Shown here in pieces: positions 1 to 13,500 of a DNA stretch of 64,000 nt. The notes under the pieces are model-generated. The model was not told where the DNA came from. It did no database searches and saw nothing but the letters and a program-made list of their open reading frames with translations. How positions within the stretch are numbered: position 1 is the first letter of the stretch; the number at the start of each line of letters is the position of its first letter. The stretch comes from Acanthopleura granulata. Its lineage: Eukaryota > Mollusca > Polyplacophora > Chitonida > Chitonidae. The position numbers and the translations under genes are program-made. The stretch covers positions 9,010,946 through 9,074,945 of the forward strand of contig JABBOT010000016.1 in NCBI GenBank assembly GCA_016165875.1, written 5' to 3'.

Positions 1-255
1 TTCTACGCGGCGAAAACAGTTTTTCGTTGAACATTTTCTTCGCCGAATGAATGTTTTCTCCGCGGTGTAAACGTTTTCTCCGCTGTGGAAACGTTTCCTC
101 CGCGTTAAAAAGTTTTTCAACTCGGTTAAAATGGTTTTCTTAGAAAGGCTTCATCCGCGGTGCAAATGTTTTCTTGGCGGTGTTCACGTATTCTTCAGGA
201 TGTAAAGGTTTCTATACGATATAACTGTTTTCTTACCGGCGGGCATATTTCCTCT
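1..255. repeat. Degenerate minisatellite, unit about 20-22 bp
   Basis: Successive imperfect copies of a unit around 'gttttctccgcggtgtaaac' run from the window edge to about 255, so the array probably begins outside the window. Copies diverge steadily to the right. No coding capacity is supported. Confidence 0.7.
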
Positions 256-277
256 GGGGTGCCCCCTCAAAAAATGT

Positions 278-398
278 TCCGTTAAAGCCTTCCGAACTGC
301 CTTTCCATGGTAACGAATTGAACCGCACAGAACGAATTAATCCATTCTTGATAACGAAATCAGGCAATCCGTCGTCTCTTAAATAACGGATTTAACGG
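278..398 (-). repeat. Dispersed repeat copy, partner at 20283-20402
   Basis: Read on the minus strand this segment contains 'ccgttatttaagagacgacgg', followed by 'cgttatcaagaatggatta'. A diverged plus-strand version lies at 20283-20402, with 'ccgttatttgagggatgacgg' and 'cgttatcagaaacggattca'. The two share order and rough spacing, which suggests a low-copy dispersed element of unknown class. Confidence 0.4.
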
Positions 399-654
399 GC
401 TCAGTGTTACAATCTTTATTTTTAATTATAGGTAAATTTGCGAGAGACGAGCGCTGTTCTCGCTGACAGCAGTCCCATCCACTTCGGATATCTGTTTGTA
501 AATCTGCGCCGATATTTTCGGGCGATGGACTCACTGTTTCGATAAATGTCAGAATTCTAAAATAACACACCGAGTCAATCTAGAAGGACTAGTTTGTACC
601 TTCTTGTTTATTTATACGTTAAATATAAATGCATAGGGGAATATTCGTATTCGT

Positions 655-745
655 ATTGATTTTATATCTGGTGTTTAATGCCGTGGTTGAAGTTTTTCAC
701 TTGTATGGCGGCAATTAAGTTTACTGATAGAGGAAAACGGGAAAT
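655..745 (-). mobile_element. Decayed SINE fragment
   Basis: The segment reads 'ggtgtttaatgccgtgg', then 'tttttcacttgtatggcggc', then 'gaggaaaacggg'. This is the same order of blocks as the tail half of the common SINE in this window (tail, 'ttcactta...ggcgg', 'gaggaaaccggg'). It is much more diverged and lacks the tRNA-like head. Confidence 0.5.
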
Positions 746-3399
746 CCTACACGGCGCAAAGTTTGGTCTGCTAAAAATACATTGCCAAATAGTCACATTT
801 TTCGCAATTGTAATGCAAACATTCGTATTATCAGTGTCCACAGTTTCAGAAAGCTAAACACACGTTATAATATTTGCATATTGACAATATTTGTAATGTC
901 AGTATTTGCCCTGTAAATATAACGCCGACATCCGCGAAGCTTCAGCACACGCCCAACATTCGTTCCATGCCCAGATATCAAGGAAATGTCTCAGATCATA
1001 CCAAAAGCATGGCTTCCTTTATAATCATGACTAAAACGATATTTAGTTTCAATGCAGCTATTTCCGAAAGAATTTCCATTAAATTTTATCTCCACGATAC
1101 GGCTACAGTATTGCCCAGGTGCATGAATATATATATACATATATATATATAGAATATATATATTATAAAAGGCTACAGGGCAGAGACTAAAACCAGAGCG
1201 GCGACGACAGTCTGATGCTTGACAAGTTGTCACACGTTACCAGTGAAATACACAGTCTTAAATCACCTATACACCAACCCATTCAGCTCCATGGGTAGGG
1301 GAAATCGAAATGCTTGGAATGAACCAAGCATGGAATGGAAACTTGGAATGACTTTTCGGAATTGTCTGATATACTTTTCGACAGATTTTCTCTTCTTTCA
1401 ACCCTTTATTGCCACCTGCAATAAATGAAGGCTGAAGGGCATATATTTATTTATTTTATTGTAGTTTTACGCAATACTTCTGAAAATTTCACTTTTATGA
1501 TGGTGGCCGGCGTTATCGTAGGATGAAACTGGGCAGAGCCCAGAGGAAATCCGTTATTCACAAGTTGCTGGATCGTTACCTGGATCGTTGTTACGCGTTA
1601 GCATGCCAATCACTCAGCCACAGAGTCTCCTTAACACAAAGTACCAATACAACACTGCAGCATCCAGAAAGCATAAAGTCTTTACCTCTGTCACACTTCA
1701 GCAATGTAGTAAACTTTCAGAGTACGGAACAAAATACTTCTGTAAATTCACATCCTTTTATTATTACTTAATTTATTCAAATCTGTGTAAATTTCAAGTG
1801 TATACATATGCTACAATCGTTTCATAATAATTCCATCAAATCAAATCCACAACAACAGCACTATACTGGTGCTCAGGTAATCTCAGTACCGGATTCTTTT
1901 TCTACCTATTTTTGTAATTCCACAGCAACGCAATATCCTAGATGTCCTTTCAAATCTAAGTGAAAGTCACATATCAACAACGTCAATATGAATACAGACA
2001 ATAACAAAGTGTCGATCCACAGACCAAAGTGACCGGAGATATTTTTGTCACACTCTCTCCTGACTTTGACTGTGGTATGGACTTCATTTGCATAATGGTA
2101 ACATCAGCAGACTCTTCATCTGACAGGGAAAAGTGTAAACTTGGTCATCAAGAGACTGTGCGTGTTGAATTAACAGCAAACGTGATGAAGTTCTTCATGT
2201 CTGCTGACACCAACACCCCTTTGTATTTTTGACAAGGCCACTTTTATATTCCAGATCACCAAGAGACTCGCCATCCACGAGACTCGCCATCCTCAAAGGT
2301 TAGGAACAAGGAACATCTTTATATTAGAAGTGTCCACTTGAGATACGCATAACAACTTTCTCGTGTGCTAATTTTTGCTGGCATTGAACAAATGTGAAAA
2401 AAAAAACACACAATTACAGGAGACATGATCATGAACCAGGTTGTGTGAAGGCCAAAATACGGATACAAGAGGTGCATTGTAATGTAACAGCATTAGGGCT
2501 TAGTTTAATTTAATACACTTATAAATATAACCAAAGAATAGCTCCCATGCTTTAATAATGACATTTTGAAGTACTGAATCTCTTAATCGCACGACAAAAT
2601 TGTCTCTGTTAGTTTTATTCAATAGTGAAGCATTTGCACAGGTCTGCAATCGTGGACTTTGCAACCATACAGTATAGGCCATTGCAAACTCCAGGACCAT
2701 TACACTCCATCATCCCAGAGATAGTGGTATTTGTTCCAAGTTCACCCATCAGACAACAGATATTTTACCAGAACTTAACCCCCATCAACTGTGACCCTTC
2801 ACAGATGGAATTATACCATCTGTATTATTTCTTTATTCTTTCTACGTTTACAATATAACCTCATTCAAATGCCACTATAAAACCCGTGGTGCGTAACTAC
2901 ATTTTGAAAACATCCCTTTGGATAAAGTGGTATGATCCAAGCATGTCAAGTGACCTTTGTCCCGTAATATATAATATAACAACAACACACAACATGGCCA
3001 TACCACTTTCTCCACAGGTATGTTTTCAAAATGTCAGGCACATATCTCCATGATTGTTGATGTTTGTTTCATTGCTAGTCTTTTCTTAGTAACATGACAC
3101 AGCAGCCATACATCTGTTCACCTTTAGCAAGGAACTGTTAAACAGATCAATCACTATTATGATAATAAATAATGCAAAACTGACTGACAGAGTGTCTGCA
3201 AAAGTTGTGTTGCAAAATCATGATTCATTCTGTCCAAATAACATTATGTCTGTATTGTTGCTTATGTGGAAGACTGATGTTATGTTCCCGGAGCAATATT
3301 ATTTCCATACCTGCCGATATTATGTTTACAAGCATGGCTCTGTTTCATTTGCAACATTTTTCTATTGTGACCATAAAGAAAAATTATGTTCGTTGAGAA
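746..3399. other. Intergenic DNA without recognisable genes
   Basis: Only short, uncharacteristic open frames occur. An AT-rich simple repeat lies at about 1125-1165. I see no splice-bounded coding block and no recognisable domain. Confidence 0.5.
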
Positions 3400-3537
3400 A
3401 CGTGTCCATATAGACTCATTGTGTCCATAGAGCAGAGAAACACTGTGTCCACAGAGCACAGAGAAATATTGTGTCTAGAGAAACATTGTGTCCACAGAAC
3501 ACAGAGAATCATTGTGTCCATAGAACAGAGAGAAACC
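3400..3537. repeat. Short tandem array, unit about 33 bp
   Basis: About four imperfect copies of a unit containing 'attgtgtccatagagcagag' and 'acagagaaac' occur in direct orientation. Confidence 0.7.
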
Positions 3538-6166
3538 TATCAAAATTTGTAAAACAGTCCAAAACATCAAAAAGGCAACCTGAATTTCTGTGATAAATAA
3601 TAAGTAAACAACAATTATCAATCAACATTATCAAGTGCACACGTGCAAAAGGGCAAACATCATGATTCTGGCAGAAGAGGGCGTGTGAAGGACTAGAAAA
3701 CAAATCAACAAAAAATATCAACAAAACACAACTCCCTGACGTATAAGAACAATGGCACATAAAGCTAATCCCTGCAGCTGACATGCTTGCTGTTGGTCTC
3801 CAGCTAATGGAAGTTACCCTGATACCTTCACACAATTCCCACACTAACCATACACCAGAATCCTGTCTATCCCATTCTATTAAAGCCGAACACATACACT
3901 TACATGTACACGTGGTCAGGCTGTGGTCACATTACCAACAGTGAACGTTGCAATTCACAGGAAAAAGCAGTCTGTCTCTCTTGCGTTGTTGTTGTTGCAA
4001 GATGGTTTCTATGGAAACAATCTTCCTTAACAACGACACAAGAAGCACTCACAAGCATCCTGCCGAATCACATTTAACACACATCCAGGTGACAAAACAC
4101 AGTTTTGAATTTAGTCCTCAATGTAATATCAGGTGTTGTGCGTTAATGCCTCAAAAATATGCAAAACAGAAAAAGAATTAGATACTGAAAGAGTCTTGGA
4201 GAGAGAGGGGAAGAAGCAAACTTTGGTATAGCAATGTTCAAATAAAGAGTAAATAGATTTTTTCAAACACAGGCAATATTTAACACTTACATTGATTTAA
4301 AATAAACAAATGAAGTCAGATAGAACGTCCGCAGTGCCATACTTTCAAGAGAATCTTGACCATGAGGAATTTGACAACAGCTAGTGGCTGTACAGGTAAT
4401 GCTGGACTGAGGTCCCTAGTCACATATGTAAATGGGAGAAAAATGAAGAAAAAAAAAATTACCAAAAGCGTCATATTCATCTGAAGATATTATGAACTAC
4501 AACCTAAAACATCTTCACATATATTTTTTTATACTTTCTTGGGTAGAACTAAATGCAGTATCAAAATCTTACATGGGCTTTACGTATCATACTTACTATG
4601 TTAATCAACAGAAATATCACAGGGACTAGTCAATATTTAGACACACATGTGTAACATACACAAAAGCACACATGTTGGATCAACAACAAGAAGCTGACCA
4701 AGTCACAGAAGCCAACTCTTCCAACAGATTCCATGAACTTCACCTTACAATTTAAATATTCAATTTAGTTAAATTCTACATAAGAATTACAAGAAAAAAA
4801 ACCCCCAAAACCAGTGAAATTATTTCCAGAAACAGTTATCAGTAGTTTGTCTGATGATAATCACTTTTGTTTTGGTGCCTTTTTTTTTTCTCTGATTAAA
4901 AGAAATATAATGCATTGAACTACTGTTATTCAGTTATTGTTTCAACCTCAAGTACTACCACACAACCACTACAAGGAATGACAATACTTCTTTTCACACA
5001 CTTCTTAAAAATTCATTTTCCTGAAACCTGATCATCTACAGATTTCCTGTCCTGCCATTATGCCAAATTCAAAATGACATGACTTATGACACATGTCATA
5101 AAAAAAAAAAAACAAAAAAAACAAAAAACAATTTTGGACAAATCTCTCCCACAAATCATGCGACCTTTATGCCATTCAGTGATATGAAGCCCAACTGACC
5201 ATTGATGAACCAGCTGACCACTGATGATTAGCCACTGAACTAAACATCTTTTAACTCTCATCTGAATCAAGTCAACCTGAGCTGAATAACACCTGGGAAT
5301 GCTTTTCTCTGATAATTCATGTACCAGATATTAATCAAATAATCAATGTATTGAATCCTTTCGACAAATAATTCACAACTAACTAATTCTACAGCTCCAT
5401 AATAATTCCCCATAATGGAGTTCTCCATCGCTCAACAAAGGGAAGTAAATCATACAGCTCATGAAGCAGCCACGCCATCTTCCTGTCTGAATAACGGTAC
5501 TAGAGATTTCAATAACACAGCAAGTGATGACGAATAACCACAACTGGCCCTGTTATTCAAGTAGGAGAAGGGCAATGCTGCTTTAGGAGTTACAAGACTT
5601 ACTTCTCATTGCAGAGGGCTGGAGAATCCCATTAATACTGGAGAACCCCATTAATACTGGAGAACCCCAATAATACTAGAGAACAGACAACAAGACCAGG
5701 CTATACTACATTTTTACATACACACATAGCACGTAAATAAACCAGCAAGAAACATACCATACACCTGTATATGTCAAAGGTCATGGAGTCATCCGTTCAC
5801 TCCTCTCTGGGTGGACAGGTATTTGTACATGAATCACACAAATAGCTTAGCTACTACATAAATGTGCAGACATTTTGACAGCACTTTGCAGACCATGTCT
5901 GTGCTTATACTTCAAATGTCAAAGGAATTTTTCACCAACCAATCGCCTTGCTGTACAAACGGCAGTGTAGAGGGATGATATGGGCTCTGGGTGAAAAACC
6001 ATTCAAACTCCTGTTAATCACATACAATTTCAGGGTGAATTTTCACTAACCTACTGACAGTAAAGCTGAGCGACTGTATTGGGTGAAGAATTCCGTGAAA
6101 TTAGAGGTGATGTATAGTGTACAAACTAAGGCCAAATCAAGGTCAAGAAACAATTGCCTCAAAATC
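3538..6166. other. Intergenic DNA, nothing recognised
   Basis: The sequence is AT-rich with poly-A and poly-T runs (for example 5100-5130). A small direct repeat of 'ggagaaccccattaatact' is found at about 5630-5690. No domain or splice-supported exon is seen. Confidence 0.45.
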
Positions 6167-6346
6167 TTGTATTTATTTATTTACTTGATTGGTTTTTCAC
6201 GCTGTACTCAAGAATATTTCACTTGCACGACAACGGCCAGCATTATGGTGGAAGGAAACCAGGCAGAGCCCGGGTGAAACCACGACCACCCACAGGTTGC
6301 TGGCAGACCTTCCCACGTATGCCCCGAGAGGAAGCCAGCAGGATAA
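6167..6346 (-). mobile_element. tRNA-type SINE copy, head truncated
   Basis: From left to right the copy shows the T-rich tail, 'ctgtactcaagaatatttca', 'ggccagcattatggtgg', 'gaaaccaggcagagcccggg', 'caggttgctggcagacctt' and 'gaggaagccagca', then stops before the tRNA-like head. The head would be at the right, so the element is on the minus strand. Confidence 0.85.
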
Positions 6347-9074
6347 AACCTTATAAGATAATATGAAAAAGATGTGACTATGCAATCATCCACACCAGCC
6401 ACTGCATTTCATTTGAAGCTCCAGCACTTCATAGACACCATATCATAAATAACAACCATCTACAGCTCTATGTTAGGGAGAAAATATGTGTATGTTCTCA
6501 ATACAGACCAATGTCATTTACCTGTGTATATACATGTTCATGTTTGTAGTCCGCGTAACACAGGTTAGCCTCATCCCCTTTCTTGGAATTGATTTTGTCC
6601 CACTGAGAGTAATCCAAGCCAGTCTGCACAAGGTTAAAGCCTGTGGAATCTCTCATTACACGCTTGTCCCAGGGATGAATGGGGTTTGCCATGTACACAT
6701 GCAGATTTGTTCACCTACAATGTTGTTTCCAATGACAACTTTAGACCAGTGAGGTCACAATATTGAGATCATGGTTCCAAAACTATCATGGCACCATTAT
6801 GAGGACGACCTAGAATTCGTTCACAGCTGACCATTCAGAATTAGCCGTAACGATCCAGCAGAGATGGCTTCCCTGAGGTTTTTGTGGGCCGCTTTGGAGA
6901 AATGCTTCCATTTTAATACCACCACAAAACATGCCTGATGATCTACTGTTCGTCTAGGCTGCTGACATAACATGAAAACGTTCTTAAACATACACACTGC
7001 GCAGTGTGATCAACAGTCCAACACGGTTTACCAGCCTTCGTCAAATCGGCAAGTCCAAGCATAATTTCTGAGGTCAAAAACTGTCAAAGGATGTGTCAAA
7101 GCAGCCAAGGGAAACAACTCCCTGTCTTTTACATGTTGCCAGTCTAATACACATGTCCTCTCTACTTCTCAAGTCACTCAACCTCCTGACACATTCTGAA
7201 TTACCCTGCAGAATCACAAAATCCCACAATGAATGTTTGCTTGTAACCCTTTACAACCAGCTCAGACAATGGTCATCCAGGCAAGCATTTCTTCATCTAC
7301 ATCTTCCGCCTGGAAGAAGGCAACCCCTTCCACCAAAGTACGACAACACAGGTAGAGAACAGACCCTTTCAGCATAAGCTCTGAGACATCCACACAGCAT
7401 TACGTTGGCTGGCAAAAAATTGCAACAATAGCCAGAATTCTTTTTTTTAACTGTTGTCCAGGCAACTTTGTATCAAAATAATGGCTCTGTCCACTGTGAT
7501 GTTACAACGTTACGATGCGTGTCATAGCGCGACACAACAATTAAGTGACGCCAACGCCAGCCAAAATCGACCAACATCATACTTCTTGGTTGTTACCCCA
7601 AACTGATATGCTGTATCAAGCCATGAACACAATGTTTTCGCCCAAACCTTCCCACAATTCATCACTATACTTGTGTTCTTAAGGTTTTTCAATATATACG
7701 TACATATTCACCTCATGCCACAAATCGCTTCCATCTCTTCATGAATGGTTTATGAATTCATACATAATAATGATGTACCCAGTGTTGGGGTCAGTTCAAC
7801 TGATATTTAATGTATGACAAGTAGAAGTAGGTCAAAGGTTACGGGACATCCCACTGTCAGTCATAGGGTGGGAGGTGGGGGGAGGCAAGACCTGTCCAAT
7901 ACTTCAGTGTGACTTGCAGCTTCCAATGCTGAGACAGAGGAAAGAGATCTTGGTTTGTGTGATTCACCGGGGTTGGTTTTCACGAGGGCACACAGAAATA
8001 AATTAATCTGAAAAATGAAATGAAAATGAGAGCACATTACCTTTATGACTCAAAAAAAATGTGTGCGGTAAAGATTAAACGGAAAAGGAGCGCCAGTGAA
8101 TTATGCTTATTTACGTATACATCAAACCAAATGAGAAAAAAATTCAGTTAAATCACAAGATTTACATGTATATCCTGCGCTATAAAATATTTCATAACTA
8201 GGTATGAATCAAGCATGGTTTTCGAAACTGAGCTTGAGGCCACAAATGGAAACTGGCACACAAAATTTTATCAAAGCTGGATCACACTTGAAGCAGTCTT
8301 TGCACAGAAACCAATGATGACAATCACAGATTTCATTAAATAAGCCAAAACATACGAACAGATCAGTCTGAAGTTGAAACTTGCTGTTATTAGGTTCACA
8401 GAGTCAAACTGCACACCAAATTTTATCAACCCGAGCAATATTTCGAGAAGTTACTGCACGTAACCACACTCATACAGACGGATGGACAGACACAACGCCA
8501 GAACACAGACTGACTGACAGGGCAAAGTTAATATTCCTTGCTTTTCATGAAAGCGTATGATAATAACTGAAAATGACTGTGACATCAGCTAGTATTTAAG
8601 GCCTGTGTGACCATGATAACACCGATGATAAATGTCTTGTATTTCCATTGGACACAATATCCAGTGTGTACTTCAAGAAGGGTGACAGAGAAGGGGAGAT
8701 AACTCTACGTAGCTCTGTAACCTTTTCACATGCTTTCATACCTGGTATATACCTTTATAGCTTACCTCTAAACAGTCAGATAAAATACAGAATAAATATA
8801 CGGGCCACAAAAAGTTATCTACCTTGAAGTCACTCTTCCAATTCCAAATAAGTCTTAAGTAGCACACTATGGTTAGGTGGGGCCTCAAAACATCACCTTA
8901 GGTGACTTTCATAGCTAATGTGACATATAAACGTAGTTGAAAACCTACCAACAGGACATATTTTACTTTTCTAAACTGATTTGGAAAGCCCAGGATAAAT
9001 GCTATAAATAGATACTATTTTAAGCCAAGCTTAAGCTTAAGGTAAGCACGAACACCCAAATCCTGAACTGCTGA
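6347..9074. other. Intergenic DNA downstream of the Roco gene
   Basis: No coding block is recognised. The stretch at about 8220-8560 ('caccaaattttatcaa' twice, then 'cagacggatggacagacaca') may be an old dispersed repeat, but I cannot assign it to a family. Confidence 0.4.
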
Positions 9075-10290
9075 TCTTAATCTCACCTAAAGCTTTAATC
9101 CTCCACCTTTATGATGACATCTTGTAGCCCTCAACTCACCTAAAGTTTTGATCCTCCACCTTTATGATGACATCTCGTTGCCCTCAACTCACCTAAAGTT
9201 TTAATCCTCCATCTTTATGACGACATCTTGTAGCCCTCACTCACCCAAAGCTTTGATCCTCTGCTTTTATGATATCTCATAGCCCTCAACTTACCTAAAC
9301 CTTCAATTTACCATCATTAAGATGTTATGTCGTAGCCCTCAACTCACCTAAAGCTTTGATCCACCGCTTTTGCGATGACACCTCATAACCCTCAACTCAC
9401 CTAAAGCTTTGATCCTCCACCTTTATGATGACATCTCGTTGCCCTCAACTCACCTAAAGCTTTGATCCTCCACCTTTATGACGACATCTTGAAGCCCTCA
9501 ACTAACCTAAAGCTTTGACCCTCCACCTTTATGACGACATCTCGCAGCCTTCAACTCATCTAAAGCTTCAATCCTCCACCTTTATGACGACATCTCGTAG
9601 CCCTCAACTAACCTAAAGCTTTGGTCCTCCACCTTTATGAAGACATCTCGTAGCCCTCAACTGACCTAAAGCTTTGATCTTCTGCCTTTATGACGATATC
9701 TTGTAGCCCTCAACTCACCTAAAGCTTTGATCCTCTGCCTTTATGACGATATCTTGTAGCCCTCAACTCACCTAAAGCTTCAATTTCCCACCGTGATGAT
9801 GTCTCGTTGCCCTCAACTCACCTAAAGCTTTGATGCTCTGCCTTTTTGATGTTATCTTGTAGCCCTCAGCTCACCTAAATCTCTGATCCTCCACGACAAT
9901 ACCTTGTAGCCCTCTACTCACCTTTACCAAGTTTTGATCCTTCACCTATATAAGGGTATCTCGTAACCCTCAACTCACCAAATAGCTTCCAACCTCCACT
10001 TTTATGATATCTCGTAGTGCTTAACTCACCAAAAATTTCCATCCTCCACCTTTATGATAGCTCGTTGCGCTCAACTCATCTAAAGCTCCCATCCTCCACA
10101 TTTATGATAATATCTCATAGGTCTTAACTCACCTAAAGCTTCAATCTTCCACCTTTACGATGATACCTTGTAGCTCTCAACTCACCTAAAGTTTTGACCC
10201 TCTGCCTTTATGAGGATATCTCATAGCCTTCAACTCACCTAAAGCTTTGATCCTCCATCTTTATGACGATATCTCGTAGCGCTCACGTAG
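9075..10290 (-). repeat. 53-bp minisatellite seeded at the stop codon of the Roco-Death gene
   Basis: About 23 direct copies of a roughly 53-bp unit occur. In gene orientation the unit reads approximately 'ctacgagatatcgtcataaag', then 'gtggaggatcaaagctttag', then 'gtgagttgaggg'. The rightmost copy contains the last codons and the TAA stop of the gene (10261-10263). More than half of the copies keep an intact TTTAG|GTGAGT, a near-consensus 5' splice site. The array therefore forms the proximal 3' UTR or downstream DNA of the gene. Confidence 0.9.
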
Positions 10291-10565
10291 CGTATCCGCA
10301 AGGTCCGTCCTGTCTGCTTCCTGTAGCGCCGCCAGAACCTTCTCCGCTGCGGGCTCCTTGCCCACGGGCACTTCTCCGTCTGTGGTGTCTGCATGCTTGT
10401 CGCGCCAGAGGATGAGCGCGGTGAAGATCTGCTGAAAGACACTGTCCTTATCGATGCGGATCTGGTTGAGCGTCTGCTGGTTCATCCCCATCAGGACTAG
10501 GACCTGCTCCCACTCGTAGCTCAGGTTGGCAGCAATGTATGACAAGCCCTGGTCACTCAACAGGC
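10261..10565 (-). CDS. MFHAS1: Roco-Death gene, coding exon 3 (Death domain)
   Basis: The acceptor TTTGTAG precedes 305 bases that encode the whole Death-like domain and the C-terminus RYEISS-stop. The open frame continues upstream of the acceptor by chance, but that part lacks family resemblance. The last codons lie inside the first unit of the 53-bp array. Confidence 0.85.
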
Positions 10566-13500
10566 CTACAAACATTGCAAATAGGTAATCAGAGTGCCTG
10601 GGGTAAACCATCAACCTTTGGTCGTTTGTTGACAAGCTTTCCCACCAGTGCTCCAAGTTATCACAACATTTCACATAACTTAAATCCTCTACTAATTTGA
10701 TTAAAGAAATACATGTAGTGCATGTTTTGGCATATGTGAGGAATGTTATTTGATCTGGACAGGTGAGTTCATAAATTCTGTGGAGTCCACATTTGCCCTT
10801 ACATGACTCAATAATACATTTCAGTATTCAAATTCTTAAAAATAATGTTTTCACACTGCATTTAGAGCTACACATTGTGGGTCAGCTTTGGGCCATCCTT
10901 AAAAATTCTTTGTTACAGGTAACACAACCCAATCACAAAGATTTAGGTCAGTCGGTAGAGAAATACTTTCTTATTCTTGTGAATGAAATAGATAAGGATT
11001 TTAAGGAAATCAACATGGAGAGATAAAATTAAAGAAAAAAAGGAAATTCCATATACAGCCCAATACAAACTTTTGGGTAGGGCTCATTTTCAAAGGGTCG
11101 GTCACGTTACCCACAGAAAACATATTTCCAATGGCGGCCTTGTTTAGGGCACAATTGCACTGGTAATGTTACAATTCTGTGTCATTGTAAGTCTAAATCT
11201 TATTCACTAACTACACAATAACATACTGCACACTTTAGGCTGTACCCAATTAATTCCTTGTTTCCAGTCATCACTCCTATCAGAACTCATCATTTTGATT
11301 TTTTGCCCAAACTTGTAACAAAAGATGAGATTATCAAAAAATCTCGCCAAATCATGACAATGGAAGACAAAAACTATTCTGCTGTCTGCAAGAGTATTCC
11401 AAAATACTATGACTAGTAAACAAGGGATAGAGTGTCACAGGCCTTACATCAGATCTCACAGGGCTTTATTCACATGTTTAGGTGTGACCACAACCTACCT
11501 GTATGATCAGCTGCATTTACCTTCTGTAGGAAGTCGGCCACCACTTTGACATGTGTGCTAATGTCATCTTGGAAGTCTGAAAGACACAAGCAACGAAAAA
11601 TCGATCAATCTAAAATGTGTCCTGTACACAAAATTTGATGTTTAAAATGAACAATTTCACAGAAACTTTTACAAAACTTTTGCAAATGTCTTGCTAAAGA
11701 AAAGTACCTGGTACAACTGACTGATAAAAGAAATTGAAAAAAAAAAAGAGAAAAAAGAAAGATTAAGTCAATGCCAGGAATGAAATAGCAAGTGACAAAC
11801 TTTCCCACCTGTGACGTACAGATCTTCACGATGACAGCGACAGTGTACAGACACATTTGTTTTAGCTCTCTGTTTCACATGTATTATTCATATAGGTATC
11901 AACAACTTCGTCTAAATAACACTCAGACACAGTTGTATGTGTACTCCAGACTATCAAGAAATTTTGTCTGAAAAAAAGCATGTGTACTCCTGGTGTACCT
12001 GTATCGTTAATTTTCTCCAAATGCTGATACACTGAGAACAATACCACTCTGTAGTCATTTCAACAGATCTGTCTTTGATTTATTTATTTGATTGGTGTTT
12101 TATGCCGTACTCAAGAATATTTCACTTATACGGCGGCGGTCAACATTATGGTGGGAGGAAACTGGGCACAGCCCGCGAGAAACCCATAACAATCCGCAGG
12201 TTGCTGGCAGACCTTCCCACATACGGCCTGAGAGGAAGCCAGCATGAGCTGGTCTTGAACTCACAGCGACTGCATTGGTGGGAGGCTTTGGGTCATTGTG
12301 CTGCGATAGCGCGCTAACCGACAGAGCCACAGAGGCCCCCTCAGATCTATCAAAATAATGTGAAATAATCTATGGAGCATATGTAAATTTTTCCAGCAAT
12401 GAAATAAAATAAATTTATTCATACCATACTTTAGAAAGTCTCCACTGTCACTAGTCATCTTTCCACATTACTTATTTATTTATTTGATTGGTGTTTTACG
12501 CCTTACTCAAGAATATTTCACTTATACGACAGAGGGCAGCATTATGGTGGGAGGAAACCGGGCAGAGCAAGGGAGAAATCCATGGCCATGCACAGGTTGC
12601 TGGCAGACCTTCCTGCTGACGGCGAGAGAGGAAGCCAGCATGAGCTGGTTTTGAATTCACAGAGACCGCATTGGTGGGAGGCTTCTAGGTCATTTCGCTG
12701 CGCTAGCATGCTAACCTACTAAGCAAGGGATGCCCCCCCCCCCCAATTATACATTGTAAATATTTTACCAAAGAAAAGGAATATTAAGGGGTAGTTCCAT
12801 GCAATAATAGGGTTTGTGTGGTAAATGATCAGCTTTTGCTTAGAGGTTATTAGCAGCCCTACCTTGGTCTAAAGAGTAGATGAAGCATGCTGGGATAGAG
12901 TCCTCCTCATCTTTTGGACACTGGAAATGGTAAACCCCACGAGGACAGCGTGCCTCGAACACATCGCCCGGGAAGACGGCAGGTGGGTCAATTCCAGAAA
13001 TGATACAGTGGGGACAGACAGAGAAAAACTCCACCCTGGCGCATGGCCATTCTGTCAGGATCGCCACCATGTCTCGGCGCGGGTCCAGAACCAAGGACCA
13101 TAACTCCTGCAAGTCGCTCCCTCTCACTGCCAGCGTGACGCTGAAGAACTTGTCCGTCTTTTCCCTCGTGACCAGCATCTTGGAGCGGTTCTTCCGTGCA
13201 AAGATCCCGTCTTTCCAGTCAACTCTATCATAGATGTGCTTCTGCAACCTGACGGAGAATTTCTCAAAGAAATTTGGCGGTCCCTTGTGCTGGAACTGAA
13301 CTATCATTCTCAGCTCCACAATGTGAGCCGGTGTTTTTGCTGGCCAAAGGGTTTCCAAGTTACCTGGGGTGTCTTCTGACAGAAACCATGGGAAGTGCAG
13401 AACCTTCTCGGCCCAAATCAACTTTGTGCAACCGAGAGTCTTTGGGACTTCATAGCACAAGTCGAACTTCAACATCAGGGAGACAAACGTGTCAAGAGCA

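Larger units (their letters stand above)
11577..12862 (-). other. Intron 2 of the Roco-Death gene
   Basis: The intron runs from GTAGGG (12862) to TTTCAG (11577). Two nearly full-length SINE copies fill much of it (12074-12340 and 12472-12737), both in the gene's orientation. Confidence 0.75.

Noticed and set aside
1219..8000. Assorted 60-95 codon frames in the first 8 kb
   Set aside because: They lack domains, splice-bounded exons or conserved motifs, and are common by chance in this much sequence.
9075..10290. CRISPR-like regular repeats
   Set aside because: The units are contiguous without unique spacers, the genome is animal, and the unit overlaps a gene end.
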